Assembly: GCF_000152905.1 (NCBI RefSeq)
Contig: NZ_CH672418.1
Location: 1-64,000, forward strand
Reading direction: 5' to 3'
DNA length: 64,000 bases
Source: Nitrobacter sp. Nb-311A
GTDB lineage: Bacteria > Pseudomonadota > Alphaproteobacteria > Rhizobiales > Xanthobacteraceae
Part shown: one piece after another, positions 46,916 to 56,945 of the stretch
Position numbering within the stretch: position 1 is the first letter of the stretch
How the letters are laid out: every line of letters begins with the position of its first letter
The notes under the pieces: generated by a model
The model's input: only the letters and a program-made list of their open reading frames with translations
Told to the model about the DNA's origin: nothing
Database searches by the model: none
Position numbers and translations under genes: made by a program

Positions 46916-47249
46916 TCTCGCACCCCTCGGGTGAAACTGTTCAGGTGAAATTGTCCTCACGGAACAATTTGCTGGTGAATTTTTGTCCTGCGTCCGCCGA
47001 GGTTTTGATTCGGCCTTTACGACACGCGGATAAACCACGCACACGTGATTCCGGCAGCCAGCGCCGCAAGGGGCAACTCACGACAAACTGACCTCAAAAG
47101 ACGCCGTTGGCAACGCGATCCGTTGTTTTGACGCGTATTTTCCGTTGGTCTGTCACTACGCCGCAACGGTTCATCCTCACCTGCGCACTCTCACGTGATG
47201 AGGGCAATGCATGCCGTGCACCTTTGCGACGTGAACGCGATCCAGCCTG
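46916..47249. other. Region between the L,D-transpeptidase gene and the NtrC-type regulator gene (334 bp)
   Basis: No gene recognised. It carries the promoter of the L,D-transpeptidase gene and the 3' end zone of the regulator gene. I see no clear terminator. Confidence 0.45.
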
Positions 47250-48746
47250 TTACTGTTCCTCTTTCGCGGCGATGTCATCGAGTTTGCGGTAGAGTGTGGA
47301 TCGTCCGATTTTCAATCGACGCGCCACTTCGGACATTTGTCCGCGATAATGCGAGATTGCGAAGCGAATGATGTCGGCTTCCAACTCCTCGAGCGGGCGG
47401 ACTTCGCCATCTTGAGCGAACAATGGCAGGCTGCCCGCATCTGGCGCAGGCGCGAGAGGTATTTCATTACCGGGAACCCTGTCCGGGGCTGTTCGCTGCG
47501 GCATCGGCTCCATGATAAGGGGCTCGCCAGCTTCGGCGTCCGTAGCCCGGTGATCACCCGTGGCGGGTTGCTGGCCGATGGACGGAAAATCCGAGGGGCC
47601 AAGGTGCGTGTCCTCGCTCAGGACGACGGCGCGGTAAACGGCGTTTTCGAGTTGGCGAATGTTGCCGGGCCAGTCGAGTTGCGACAGGGCAGCCATTGCC
47701 TCGCCGCTGATGCCCTTGATCAACCGGTTTTCCTCGGCGCAGAAGCGCGCCAGAAAGTGCCGCAGGAGATTGGGGATATCGCCGCGTCGCATCCGAAGCG
47801 GCGGGATGGTCAGCGGCAGCACGTGCAGGCGGTAGAATAGATCTTCCCTGAAATGTCCGGCCTTGACGCGATCGAGCAAGCGGCGGTTGGTGGCCGAGAT
47901 GATGCGGACATCTACCTTGACCTGCTTGTGACCGCCGACCGCTTCGACCGCGCCTTCCTGCAACGCGCGCAATAGTTTGACCTGCGCGGCCAGCGGCAAC
48001 TCGCTCACTTCATCCAGAAACAGCGTGCCGCCGGAGGCGTCGACGAACTTGCCGGTGTGGCGCTCGGTCGCGCCGGTGAACGATCCCTTTTCGTGGCCGA
48101 ACAGGATCGATTCGACGAGGCTATCGGGGATAGCGCCGCAATTGACCGCAACAAACGGTTTGGTGCTGCGGTCGCTGGTGCCGTGAATGGCGCGTGCGAA
48201 CAGCTCCTTGCCGACACCGGATTCGCCTTCGATCAGCACCGGGATCGACGAATTTGCCGCCTTTTTCGCGACCCTCATCACGTCGGCCATGGTCTCGCTG
48301 CGGGTGATGATGTCGGCGAATGTGAGGCGACCTTCGCGGCTGTGGCGGACACGTTGCAGTTCGTTCTTCAGCGCGCTGGCATTGAGCGCATTGCGCAAGC
48401 TGACCTGAAGGCGCTCGATGCCGACCGGCTTGACGACGAAGTCATGGGCGCCGGCCCGCATGGCCGAAACCACATTGTCGATACCGCCATGCGCAGTCTG
48501 GACGATGACGGGGATGTTGAGGCCGGCCTCGCGGATCCCCGCCAGCACGCCCATGCCGTCGAGGCCGGGCATCACGAGGTCGAGGACAAGAGCATCGATC
48601 GCCGGTCCGTCGCTTGCCGTCACCGCGGCGACGGCGGCGTCGCCGCTTTCGACCACCATCGTTTCATAGCCGCACCGCCGCACCATGTTCTCGACGAGAC
48701 GACGCTGCACCGCGTCATCGTCGACGATCAAAATGGTGGCAGTCAT
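47250..48746 (-). CDS. NtrC-family sigma-54-dependent response regulator
   Basis: 498 aa. Receiver with DDD near 9-11, phosphoacceptor in LVLDLVMPG (near 56) and Lys in VVKPVG; AAA+ domain with Walker A GESGVGKE (near 175), the sigma-54 loop as GSFTGA instead of GAFTGA, and Walker B GGTLFLDEV; C-terminal Fis-type helix-turn-helix MSEVARRLKIGRSTLYRKL. GAGGAATGCC sits before the ATG at 48746. No histidine kinase gene is adjacent, so its partner and targets are unknown. Confidence 0.93.
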   Translation of the reverse strand: MTATILIVDDDAVQRRLVENMVRRCGYETMVVESGDAAVAAVTASDGPAIDALVLDLVMPGLDGMGVLAGIREAGLNIPVIVQTAHGGIDNVVSAMRAGAHDFVVKPVGIERLQVSLRNALNASALKNELQRVRHSREGRLTFADIITRSETMADVMRVAKKAANSSIPVLIEGESGVGKELFARAIHGTSDRSTKPFVAVNCGAIPDSLVESILFGHEKGSFTGATERHTGKFVDASGGTLFLDEVSELPLAAQVKLLRALQEGAVEAVGGHKQVKVDVRIISATNRRLLDRVKAGHFREDLFYRLHVLPLTIPPLRMRRGDIPNLLRHFLARFCAEENRLIKGISGEAMAALSQLDWPGNIRQLENAVYRAVVLSEDTHLGPSDFPSIGQQPATGDHRATDAEAGEPLIMEPMPQRTAPDRVPGNEIPLAPAPDAGSLPLFAQDGEVRPLEELEADIIRFAISHYRGQMSEVARRLKIGRSTLYRKLDDIAAKEEQ

Positions 48747-48893
48747 GGCATTCCTCGCACTACAACTTATCTGTATTGAATCGGGGCACTTTGGCGGACG
48801 GGGATTAATGCGTCCTTAAGGTTTGTCTTCGCGCCGTCATGTCGCAACTGCTCTTCTGTTGATCGATATTCATAGAGAAAGTCTGGATCGATA

Positions 48894-50771
48894 ATGGCTG
48901 CGCGTACTTCCTCCGCCTCACGCAAACCCGCGACTGTTCGCAAACACGCCTTCCGCCGCAAGCCGGCCAGAAAGGCGGCCGCCGTGAAATCGGGTGCGGG
49001 CGGTTTGCCGGAGTGGAATCTCGCGGATCTTTATGCGGGGATTGGTGCGCCCGAGGTCGTGCGCGATCTCGACAGGATCGATGCTGAGTGTAAGGCGTTT
49101 GAAGCGGATTACAAAGGCAAGCTCGCGACGGAAACGTCGAACCCCGAAGGGGGCACATGGCTGGCGGAGGCGGTGCGCCGCTATGAGGCGATCGACGATC
49201 TCGCCGGCCGGCTCGGCTCCTACGCCGGACTGGCCCATGCCGGCGACAGCGTCGATCCCGCGATCTCGAAGTTCTATGGCGACGTCTCGGAGCGTCTGAC
49301 GGCCGCGTCGCTGCATCTGCTGTTTTTTCCGCTGGAACTCAACCGTATCGACGACGAGGTGATCGAGCGCGCCATGCACGCGCCCGAGCTCGCACATTAT
49401 CGCCCATGGATCGAGGATAGCCGCAAGGACAAGCCGTACCAGCTTGAGGATCGTCTCGAGCAGCTCTTTCATGAGAAGTCGCAGACCGGCTACTCGGCAT
49501 GGAACAGGCTGTTCGATCAGACTATCGCCGGGTTGCGCTTCAAGGTCGGCGCAAAAGAGCTTGCGATCGAGCCGACGCTGAATCTGTTGCAGGATCGCTC
49601 GCCGGAGAAGCGCAAGGCGGCGGGGCAGGCGCTGGCGAAGACGTTCAAGGCCAATGAGCGAACCTTCGCGCTGATCACCAACACGCTTGCCAAGGACAAG
49701 GACATTTCCGACCGCTGGCGCGGCTTTCAGGACGTCGCGGATTCACGCCATCTCAACAATCGCGTCGAGCGCGAGGTGGTGGACGCCCTGGTGGCTTCCG
49801 TGCGCGCGGCCTATCCGCGGTTGTCGCATCGTTACTATGCGCTGAAGGCGCGCTGGTTCAAAAAGAAGAAGCTCGCGCATTGGGATCGCAACGCGCCGTT
49901 GCCGTTCGCGGCGACCGGCGCCATTTCGTGGAACGATGCGCGCAAGATGGTTCTGACTGCCTATGACGAATTTTCGCCTGTCATGGCCGGCATCGCCGAA
50001 CGCTTCTTCACCGACCGCTGGATTGACGCGCCCGTGCGTCCCGGAAAGGCGCCTGGAGCGTTCTCGCATCCGACCACGCCGTCCGCGCACCCTTATGTGC
50101 TGATGAACTATCAGGGCAAGCCGCGCGACGTGATGACGCTCGCGCACGAACTCGGTCACGGCGTGCATCAGGTGCTGGCGGCGAAGCAGGGCGCGCTGAT
50201 GGCGCCGACGCCGCTGACGCTTGCGGAAACCGCATCAGTCTTCGGCGAGATGCTGACCTTCAAGCGGCTGCTGGCGCAGACGAAGAGCGCGAAGCAGCGG
50301 CAGGCGCTTCTGGCCGGCAAGGTGGAGGACATGATCAATACGGTGGTGCGGCAGATCGCCTTCTATACGTTCGAGCGCGCCGTCCACACCGAGCGCAAGA
50401 ACGGCGAACTGACCGCGGAGCGGCTCGGACAGCTCTGGCTTAGCGTGCAGGGCGAGAGCCTTGGGCCCGCGATCGAGATCAAGCCAGGCTACGAGACGTT
50501 CTGGATGTATATCCCGCACTTCATCCACTCGCCGTTCTATGTCTACGCCTATGCCTTCGGCGATTGCCTCGTGAACTCCCTTTATGCGGTCTATGAGCAC
50601 GCCGCCGAGGGATTCGCGGAGCGATATCTCGCCATGCTCGCGGCCGGCGGCACCAAGCACTATTCCGAATTGCTGAGCCCGTTCGGCCTCGACGCCAGGG
50701 ATCCCAAATTCTGGGATGGCGGATTGTCGGTCATCGCCGGAATGATCGATGAGCTTGAGAGGATGGGGTAG
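48894..50771 (+). CDS. pepF: M3-family oligoendopeptidase F
   Basis: 625 aa zinc peptidase. The HExxH site is HELGHGVHQ (residue 419 onwards), with the downstream Glu in LTLAETASVFGEML completing the zinc ligands. The N-terminal about 30 residues are basic and Ala-rich. The enzyme cuts oligopeptides of about 6-17 residues in the cytoplasm. Divergent from the sigma-54 regulator, 147 bp away. ATG at 48894 has only a weak ribosome site. Confidence 0.95.
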   Translation: MAARTSSASRKPATVRKHAFRRKPARKAAAVKSGAGGLPEWNLADLYAGIGAPEVVRDLDRIDAECKAFEADYKGKLATETSNPEGGTWLAEAVRRYEAIDDLAGRLGSYAGLAHAGDSVDPAISKFYGDVSERLTAASLHLLFFPLELNRIDDEVIERAMHAPELAHYRPWIEDSRKDKPYQLEDRLEQLFHEKSQTGYSAWNRLFDQTIAGLRFKVGAKELAIEPTLNLLQDRSPEKRKAAGQALAKTFKANERTFALITNTLAKDKDISDRWRGFQDVADSRHLNNRVEREVVDALVASVRAAYPRLSHRYYALKARWFKKKKLAHWDRNAPLPFAATGAISWNDARKMVLTAYDEFSPVMAGIAERFFTDRWIDAPVRPGKAPGAFSHPTTPSAHPYVLMNYQGKPRDVMTLAHELGHGVHQVLAAKQGALMAPTPLTLAETASVFGEMLTFKRLLAQTKSAKQRQALLAGKVEDMINTVVRQIAFYTFERAVHTERKNGELTAERLGQLWLSVQGESLGPAIEIKPGYETFWMYIPHFIHSPFYVYAYAFGDCLVNSLYAVYEHAAEGFAERYLAMLAAGGTKHYSELLSPFGLDARDPKFWDGGLSVIAGMIDELERMG

Positions 50772-51102
50772 GTTCTTGCGGGCGGCTCAGGTTCTGCGCG
50801 GCAAAATGGCGCAGTCTGTATCGGGGAGCCCCGTCAGCGAGGTTGAATTACAATCACAGCGTGTATTTTCCCGCGGGGCGAATTTCAGGCGCGCGGCCTG
50901 CTACGACGGATGCATGGGGCGACCAGGGCGGGCCGTGAGCCGGGAAAACTTGGCGGCCCCGGAATGGAAAAGGCGGAGCTTGTATATTTTTTGAACGTCA
51001 AAAAAGACGAGGACTTTGCCAAGGTGACCGCCACACCGTTGCTCTGTCCGCGCGATTGCGCTAATTCCTCAAGTGCAGATCAACCCTGGCTGGAGACTTG
51101 AC
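50772..51102. other. Region between pepF and the aa3-oxidase-associated gene (331 bp)
   Basis: No recognised gene. A frame from an ATG at 50964 begins MEKAELVYFLNVKKDEDF but breaks into unlike sequence and is not called; it might be relic coding DNA. Confidence 0.4.
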
Positions 51103-51255
51103 GTGTCAGATCATAGTGAAATCGTTTACTCGACGGCGGAAGGCATGGATTACCCGGCGCACGAGAATACGTACAAAGCTTTCATCAAATTCGGGACGGT
51201 CGGCACGGTGATTGTGGTCACCATCGTCTCGTTGATGGCAATTTTCCTCACCTGA
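51103..51255 (+). CDS. Small aa3-type cytochrome c oxidase subunit IV
   Basis: 50 aa from the GTG at 51103, GGAG seven bases upstream. Short polar head (AEGMDYPAHENTYKAFIKF) then a single membrane helix (VGTVIVVTIVSLMAIFLT), the layout of the bacterial COX4 pro-2 family. It binds to aa3-type oxidase complexes in alphaproteobacteria. No other oxidase gene is close. It is directly upstream of the pnt operon. Confidence 0.9.
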   Translation: MSDHSEIVYSTAEGMDYPAHENTYKAFIKFGTVGTVIVVTIVSLMAIFLT

Positions 51256-51350
51256 TTGTCAATCTATCGTTCCGGCCGTTCTGGATTTCCGCTCGCTAGC
51301 AATGTGGCTGGTGCTTTAGTCATGCGTGGCCGTCGGCTGCGGGAGGCATC

Positions 51351-52481
51351 ATGAAGATTGCCATAGCGAAAGAAATCGATGAGTCGGAACCGCGGGTGGC
51401 CGCGTCACCCGATACAGTGAAGAAGTTCAAGGCGCTCGGCGCGGATGTCGCAATCGAGCCGGGCGCCGGGACCAAATCGGGTGTGCCGGATTCGGACTTC
51501 ATCGCCGCCGGAGCGGAGGTCAGCACCGAGGCCGTGAAAGACGCCGACGTCATTATCAAGGTAAGGCGGCCCGAGGCATCCGAACTGGCGCGCTACAAGC
51601 GTGGCGCGTTGGTGATCGCGATCATGGATCCTTACGGCAATGAGGCGGCGCTGAAGAAGATTGCGGATGCCGGCGTATCGGCCTTCGCCATGGAATTGAT
51701 GCCGCGAATTACACGCGCGCAGGTGATGGACGTGCTGTCCAGCCAGGCCAATCTGGCCGGCTACCGGGCTGTTATCGAGGCGGCCGAGGCGTTTGGCCGC
51801 GCATTTCCAATGATGATGACCGCCGCCGGCACCGTGCCCGCCGCGAAAGTATTCGTCATGGGTGTTGGTGTTGCTGGCCTCCAGGCGATCGCCACCGCGC
51901 GCCGTCTTGGCGCCGCCGTTACCGCAACCGATGTTCGCCCCGCGACCAAGGAACAGGTTGAAAGCCTCGGCGCCAAATTTCTCGCCGTCGAGGACGAGGA
52001 GTTCAAGAACGCGCAGACCGCTGGCGGCTATGCCAAGGAAATGTCGAAAGAGTATCAGGCTAAGCAGGCGGCGCTGACCGCAGACCACATCAAGAAGCAG
52101 GACATCATCATCACGACGGCGTTGATTCCCGGACGGCCCGCGCCGAGGCTCGTGACTGCGGAGATGGTGCGCTCGATGAAGCCGGGCTCGGTGCTGGTCG
52201 ATCTCGCGGTCGAGCGCGGCGGCAACGTCGAGGGGGTCCAGGCGGGCAAGGTCGTCGATCTCAACGGCGTGAAGGTCATCGGCTTCACCAACGTCGCCGG
52301 CCGCGTCGCCGCCTCGGCGTCCAGTCTGTACGCCCGCAACCTGTTTTCGTTCATTGAGACGCTGGTTGACAAGACGACCAAGGCGCTTGCGGTGAACTGG
52401 GACGACGAACTGGTCAAGGCCACCGCGTTGACCCGGAATGGCGCGATCATCCATCCGAACTTCCTGCCGAAAAGCGCATGA
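51351..52481 (+). CDS. pntAA: NAD(P) transhydrogenase subunit alpha part 1
   Basis: 376 aa, soluble NAD-binding domain I of proton-pumping transhydrogenase: MKIAIAKEIDESEPRVAASP, the Rossmann motif VFVMGVGVAGLQAIATA and VDLAVERGGNVEG. Together with PntAB and PntB it uses the proton gradient to drive hydride transfer from NADH to NADP+. A GGGAGG ribosome site lies five bases before the ATG. First of three consecutive genes, the split arrangement typical of alphaproteobacteria. Confidence 0.97.
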   Translation: MKIAIAKEIDESEPRVAASPDTVKKFKALGADVAIEPGAGTKSGVPDSDFIAAGAEVSTEAVKDADVIIKVRRPEASELARYKRGALVIAIMDPYGNEAALKKIADAGVSAFAMELMPRITRAQVMDVLSSQANLAGYRAVIEAAEAFGRAFPMMMTAAGTVPAAKVFVMGVGVAGLQAIATARRLGAAVTATDVRPATKEQVESLGAKFLAVEDEEFKNAQTAGGYAKEMSKEYQAKQAALTADHIKKQDIIITTALIPGRPAPRLVTAEMVRSMKPGSVLVDLAVERGGNVEGVQAGKVVDLNGVKVIGFTNVAGRVAASASSLYARNLFSFIETLVDKTTKALAVNWDDELVKATALTRNGAIIHPNFLPKSA

Positions 52482-52598
52482 TGATCACGAGCCCAGCCGG
52501 TCAGCGGATTGTTCCGGAGAACACGACGTGCGCGTTCGGCTCCGGGTTTGCCGTTCACGCCTCTCGCACGCTTGGAAACGACGAATAGGAATGCCTCC

Positions 52599-52916
52599 AT
52601 GGAACATGTCGTGCAGGCCGTCGATCCCTTTGTTTTTCGATTGTCGATTTTCGTTCTGGCCGTATTCGTCGGCTATTTCGTGGTGTGGTCGGTGACGCCG
52701 GCGCTGCATACGCCGCTGATGTCCGTCACCAATGCGATCTCGTCGGTGATCGTGGTCGGCGCGCTGCTCGCAGTTGGCGTCGCCATGATCTCGGAAGGCT
52801 CCGGTTGGGCGCGGGCCTTCGGTTTCGTTGCCCTCGTTTTCGCCTGTGTGAATATCTTCGGCGGCTTTCTCGTCACCCAGCGAATGTTGGCGATGTACAA
52901 GAAGAAGCAGAAGTAG
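52599..52916 (+). CDS. pntAB: NAD(P) transhydrogenase subunit alpha part 2 (membrane)
   Basis: 105 aa from the ATG at 52599. Three or four membrane helices ([53 protein letters not shown]) and a basic end KKKQK. Forms part of the proton channel with PntB. The 117 bp between pntAA and this gene have no gene. Confidence 0.96.
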   Translation: MEHVVQAVDPFVFRLSIFVLAVFVGYFVVWSVTPALHTPLMSVTNAISSVIVVGALLAVGVAMISEGSGWARAFGFVALVFACVNIFGGFLVTQRMLAMYKKKQK

Positions 52917-53074
52917 ATTTCTTCGATGCAGGGTTACTTCCAGTGTCCCGGATGCGATGCGGCACGCCGTGCTGAATCGCCGATCCGGGACCGCCACAAT
53001 TTGGGACGGTCCCGGTTCTGCGACGTATCGCGCTACGTTGCGTCGCGCCCGGGACGAGACGTCGGGGCTCCTCT

Positions 53075-54472
53075 ATGAACGCCAATCTTTCCGCGCTGCT
53101 TTATCTCGTCGCAGGTGTTTTGTTCATCCTGTCGCTGCGCGGGCTGTCGAGTCCGGCGTCGAGCCGCCGGGGCAATCTTCTCGGCATGACCGGCATGGCG
53201 ATCGCGGTCGCGACCACCCTTGCCGCGCATCCGCCCGCCGACGCCGTAGCGTGGGTGCTGGTGATCCTTGGTGTTGCGATCGGCGGCGGCATCGGCGCGG
53301 TGATCGCGCGCCGGGTCCCGATGACGTCGATGCCGGAACTGGTCGCGGCGTTCCATTCGCTGGTCGGCATGGCGGCGGTGCTGGTGGCCGCCGGCGCATT
53401 CTATGCGCCCGAGGCCTTTGGAATCGGCACACCCGGCAATATCCATGCGCAGAGCCTGATCGAGATGTCGCTCGGCGTCGCCATCGGCGCGCTGACATTC
53501 ACAGGTTCGGTGATCGCTTTCCTTAAACTGTCGGGCCGGATGAGCGGCGCACCGATCCTCCTTCCTGCGCGTCACATCATCAACATCGCGCTCGCTCTCG
53601 CCTTGGTCTTCTTTATGTACGGGCTGGTGGTGTCGGGCAGCGTGCTCGATTTCTGGCTGATCACGGTTCTGGCGCTGGTGATCGGCGTGCTGTTGATCAT
53701 TCCGATCGGCGGCGCCGACATGCCGGTCGTGATCTCGATGTTGAACTCGTATTCCGGCTGGGCGGCGGCCGGCATCGGCTTCACTCTCGGCAATTCGGCG
53801 CTGATCATCACCGGCGCGCTGGTCGGCTCCTCCGGCGCGATCCTGTCCTACATCATGTGCCATGCGATGAATCGCTCCTTTATCTCGGTGATCCTCGGTG
53901 GCTTCGGGGGAGAGACCGCGGCGGCGGGCGGTGGCGGCGGCGAACAGAAGCCGGCGAAGCTCGGCTCGGCTGACGACGCGGCTTTCATCATGAAGAACGC
54001 CTCGAAAGTCATCATCGTGCCGGGCTACGGTATGGCGGTGGCGCAGGCGCAGCACGCGCTGCGCGAGATGGCGGACGCGCTGAAGAAGGAAGGCGTCGAG
54101 GTCAAATATGCGATCCATCCGGTGGCGGGGCGAATGCCCGGCCATATGAACGTGCTGCTGGCGGAAGCCAACGTTCCGTACGACGAAGTCTTCGAACTGG
54201 AGGATATCAATTCCGAATTCGCTCAGGCCGACGTGGCGTTCGTCATCGGCGCCAACGACGTTACCAATCCGGCGGCGGAGGAGGACAAGTCATCGCCGAT
54301 CTATGGCATGCCGGTGTTGCAGGTCTGGAAGGCGGGCACGGTGATGTTCATCAAGCGCTCGCTGGCATCCGGCTATGCCGGCATCGATAATCCACTATTC
54401 TATCGGGATAACACCATGATGCTGCTTGGCGACGCCAAGAAGATGACGGAGAATATCGTCAAGGGGATGTAA
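53075..54472 (+). CDS. pntB: NAD(P) transhydrogenase subunit beta
   Basis: 465 aa. Eight or nine membrane helices in residues 1-270, then the NADP-binding domain III with VIIVPGYGMAVAQAQHALRE, HPVAGRMPGHMNVLLAEA and the binding loop ANDVTNPAA. Completes the transhydrogenase. Ends 28 bases before the DUF3606 gene, which may follow in the transcript. Confidence 0.97.
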   Translation: MNANLSALLYLVAGVLFILSLRGLSSPASSRRGNLLGMTGMAIAVATTLAAHPPADAVAWVLVILGVAIGGGIGAVIARRVPMTSMPELVAAFHSLVGMAAVLVAAGAFYAPEAFGIGTPGNIHAQSLIEMSLGVAIGALTFTGSVIAFLKLSGRMSGAPILLPARHIINIALALALVFFMYGLVVSGSVLDFWLITVLALVIGVLLIIPIGGADMPVVISMLNSYSGWAAAGIGFTLGNSALIITGALVGSSGAILSYIMCHAMNRSFISVILGGFGGETAAAGGGGGEQKPAKLGSADDAAFIMKNASKVIIVPGYGMAVAQAQHALREMADALKKEGVEVKYAIHPVAGRMPGHMNVLLAEANVPYDEVFELEDINSEFAQADVAFVIGANDVTNPAAEEDKSSPIYGMPVLQVWKAGTVMFIKRSLASGYAGIDNPLFYRDNTMMLLGDAKKMTENIVKGM

Positions 54473-54500
54473 CTCGGCGTATTCAATTGTGGAGGCCAGC

Positions 54501-54965
54501 ATGGCGGATGACAAGGCGAAGCGCGGCGGAAGTGATGGTCGTTTGATCGCGTTGCGTGAGGCCTATGAGGTCCGTTACTGGTCCAAAAAATTCAAGGTCA
54601 CGCCGTTGAAGCTGAAGGCCGCAGTCAAGGCCGTCGGCCGCTCTGCCAGGACAGTCGAAGCCTACCTCAAGCTGCAAAAGCGCGGGACCAACGACCGGGC
54701 GCTGATCGCGCTGACCCAGCCCTATGAAGTCCGCTACTGGTCGAAGAAGTTCAAGGTGACGCCGGCAAGGCTTCGAGCCGCGGTCGGCGAGGTCGGACGT
54801 TCCTCGAAGAACGTTGGTGCCTTTCTCGCGGCCAGGAAAACCGCCAAAAAGAAAACCACCGTCAAAAAGAAGACGACGGTGAAGAAGGTCAAGGCGAAGA
54901 AAGTAAAAGCGAAGGCAGCGAAGGCGAAGAAAGCGAAAAAGGGCGCCGGTAAGCGCGCCAGATAG
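54501..54965 (+). CDS. Double DUF3606 protein with histone H1-like tail
   Basis: 154 aa from the ATG at 54501 with GGAGG upstream. Two copies of the short DUF3606 motif (residues 18-57 and 67-106): AYEVRYWSKKFKVTPLKLKA and PYEVRYWSKKFKVTPARLRA, about 70 percent alike. The last 45 residues are almost only Lys, Ala, Thr, Val (KKKTTVKKVKAKK...), like bacterial histone H1-like DNA-compaction tails. Likely binds DNA; the role of DUF3606 is unknown to me. Close behind pntB on the same strand. Confidence 0.85.
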   Translation: MADDKAKRGGSDGRLIALREAYEVRYWSKKFKVTPLKLKAAVKAVGRSARTVEAYLKLQKRGTNDRALIALTQPYEVRYWSKKFKVTPARLRAAVGEVGRSSKNVGAFLAARKTAKKKTTVKKKTTVKKVKAKKVKAKAAKAKKAKKGAGKRAR

Positions 54966-55401
54966 CCCTATCCCTGAGAGTCTTTATCAACGTCGCGGTC
55001 AGCGTGGATTTCACCGCGCTGGTCGTTTCGCGTCCGGTATCGAAACAAATGGATTTGATCCGACCGGATCAGGGGAGGGATGTCTTTTGACCCAAACCGC
55101 CTGTCCACGGGCTGCCAGTTCTCCTGAAACATCCGGCAAGCGTCTCGGCCGTTCGATCTTAAGGCCACATGCGACGCGAGTTCAGCCTGAACGCCGACGA
55201 TATGTTTCGGCCACGAAATTGGTCTTCCGGACAGTGTTGCCGCGGCGGTCAACAGAATGCCAGTTATAGCGTTTTCCTGATGCGAACCGGATTCCATCCT
55301 CGGGTCAAGCCGGAGGACATGCCTCGCTCGAAAACGCTACAGCACGCACGGCGCGGGTCCGAAGTCCGCGCTCAAATTCCATGTCGATTGCAAGTGATTG
55401 T
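54966..55401. other. Region between DUF3606 gene and rpsU (436 bp)
   Basis: No recognised gene; contains the small inverted-repeat element at 55267-55339 and the downstream flank of rpsU. Confidence 0.5.
55267..55339. repeat. 73-bp element with TAGCGTTTTC inverted ends
   Basis: Ends are TAGCGTTTTC (55267-55276) and GAAAACGCTA (55330-55339). The inside GCGAACCGGATTCC and CTCGAAAAC blocks resemble parts of the 42464 and 61138 elements, so it belongs to the same dispersed family. Confidence 0.75.
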
Positions 55402-55689
55402 TCAGCGCGGCCCACGAGGGCCAGCGGCTGGGCCGCCCCGGCCAGCGCCGGGTCCCGCGCCAAAAACCGGCTTCGGCTTCATCGGCAGCAGGCCTTCGCG
55501 TTGCATCTTCTTGCGTGCGAGCTTGCGGGCGCGGCGCACGGCCTCGGCCTTTTCACGAGCCTTCTTTTCCGAGGGTTTTTCGTAATGGCCGCGGAGCTTC
55601 ATTTCGCGGAAAATTCCCTCACGCTGCATCTTTTTCTTCAGCGCCTTGAGGGCTTGATCGACGTTATTATCGCGAACGAGAACCTGCAC
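55402..55689 (-). CDS. rpsU: 30S ribosomal protein S21
   Basis: 95 aa from the GTG at 55689 ([20 protein letters not shown], read as Met at the first codon), with GAGGATG upstream. The S21 core ends at about residue 62 ([10 protein letters not shown]); the remainder is a Gly/Ala/Pro-rich tail ([17 protein letters not shown]) longer than in E. coli. S21 is needed for translation initiation. A TTG at 55707 is an alternative start that I reject because family members begin at the QVLVR position. Confidence 0.93.
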   Translation of the reverse strand: MQVLVRDNNVDQALKALKKKMQREGIFREMKLRGHYEKPSEKKAREKAEAVRRARKLARKKMQREGLLPMKPKPVFGAGPGAGRGGPAAGPRGPR

Positions 55690-55952
55690 GCGGCATCCTC
55701 TTTTCAATTAAACAGAGTGAGATTTGTCAGACAGTGAAGGGCCGACAAAGGCCAGGCCTCAGCGTCAAGGCCGCCCATATACCAGTTCAAGGCGCGGATG
55801 TCCAATGTTAGACGATCGTTTGGCTCGCCGAAGACACCGAAATTCGGGTGGAATTTCCCCAAAGATGCGTGATTGAGGTTCAGGAACACCTCACATCGGA
55901 GTTTTATAAGCCTGCTCGGGGTGGTTGATTCGTCAACAAAGGAAGGCGTGTC

Positions 55953-56669
55953 ATGGATGTCAGGAAATACGCGGCCGAACTGATTGGCACTTTTTGGCTG
56001 ACTTTTATGGGATGTGGCAGCGCCGTCATCGCGGCGGCCTTTCCCGAGGTCGGCATCGGGCTCTTGGGCGTGGCTTTGACCTTCGGCTTGAGCGTCGTCA
56101 CCATGGCCTATGCGATCGGGCATATTTCAGGCTGTCATCTCAATCCGGCGGTCACGGTGGGTTTGACTGCTGGTGGCCGGTTTCCGGCCGGGCAGGTAAT
56201 TCCCTATGTCATCGCTCAGGTGATCGGGGCAGTCGCCGCCGCGGCACTGCTCTATGTGATCGCCAGCGGGGCGGCGGGCTTCGATGTCGCCAAGGGTTTC
56301 GCGTCGAACGGCTATGGCGAGCACTCGCCCGGTCACTACAATCTCACGGTTGGCTTCATCACCGAGGTGACGATGACGGCCATGTTCCTGTTCGTCATCA
56401 TGGGATCGACCCACGGCAAGGCCCCGGCGGGTTTCGCGCCGCTGGCGATCGGGCTCGCGCTGGTGATGATTCATCTCGTCAGCATTCCCGTCACCAACAC
56501 ATCGGTCAATCCGGCGCGCAGCACGGGGCCGGCGCTTTTCGTCGGCGGCTGGGCTCTGGAGCAGCTCTGGCTGTTCTGGGTGGCGCCGCTGATCGGCGGT
56601 GTTATCGGCGGCGTGGTCTATCGTGGGCTCAGCAGCGAGCCGGAAGGCGTCGTCGCGGGGAAGAAGTAG
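55953..56669 (+). CDS. aqpZ: Aquaporin Z
   Basis: 238 aa, six membrane helices and two half-helices with HLNPAVT (near residue 63) and SVNPARS (near 185). The selectivity-filter zone contains Arg in NPARS and His in the fifth helix (VMIHLVSIP), as in water-selective AqpZ. Facilitates water flow through the inner membrane. Followed by a strong terminator. Confidence 0.96.
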   Translation: MDVRKYAAELIGTFWLTFMGCGSAVIAAAFPEVGIGLLGVALTFGLSVVTMAYAIGHISGCHLNPAVTVGLTAGGRFPAGQVIPYVIAQVIGAVAAAALLYVIASGAAGFDVAKGFASNGYGEHSPGHYNLTVGFITEVTMTAMFLFVIMGSTHGKAPAGFAPLAIGLALVMIHLVSIPVTNTSVNPARSTGPALFVGGWALEQLWLFWVAPLIGGVIGGVVYRGLSSEPEGVVAGKK

Positions 56670-56684
56670 CGTTACCCGTCGTAA

Positions 56685-56715
56685 GGATTGCCGGGTCAGA
56701 CCCGGCAATCCGTCG
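56685..56715 (+). terminator. Rho-independent terminator after aqpZ
   Basis: Twelve-bp stem (56685-56696 with 56700-56711), three-base loop, then GTCGTTTT. Sixteen bases after the aqpZ stop codon. Confidence 0.85.
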
Positions 56716-56945
56716 TTTTGGGAGGGGAGATATCCGGAGCAACCAAATAAGGGATCGCAGTCAGAGCGGGCCGCTCGCTCCTGCTTCGAGAGATTCAGTT
56801 AGAGTAAATCTAAGCCGTTGCGATTGCGATAAGGTTTCGGCTCCCTTAAGCCGGTGATCAGCACGACGCGCCTGAAAGGCGGCGTCGGCGGGATGCTTTG
56901 GGCGGATGTCACAGACGGCGGCCAGGCAGGAACTTCGAGTGCTGG

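Noticed and set aside
52055-52600. Minus-strand frame over pntAA and pntAB
   Set aside because: Opposite-strand shadow without recognised domain.
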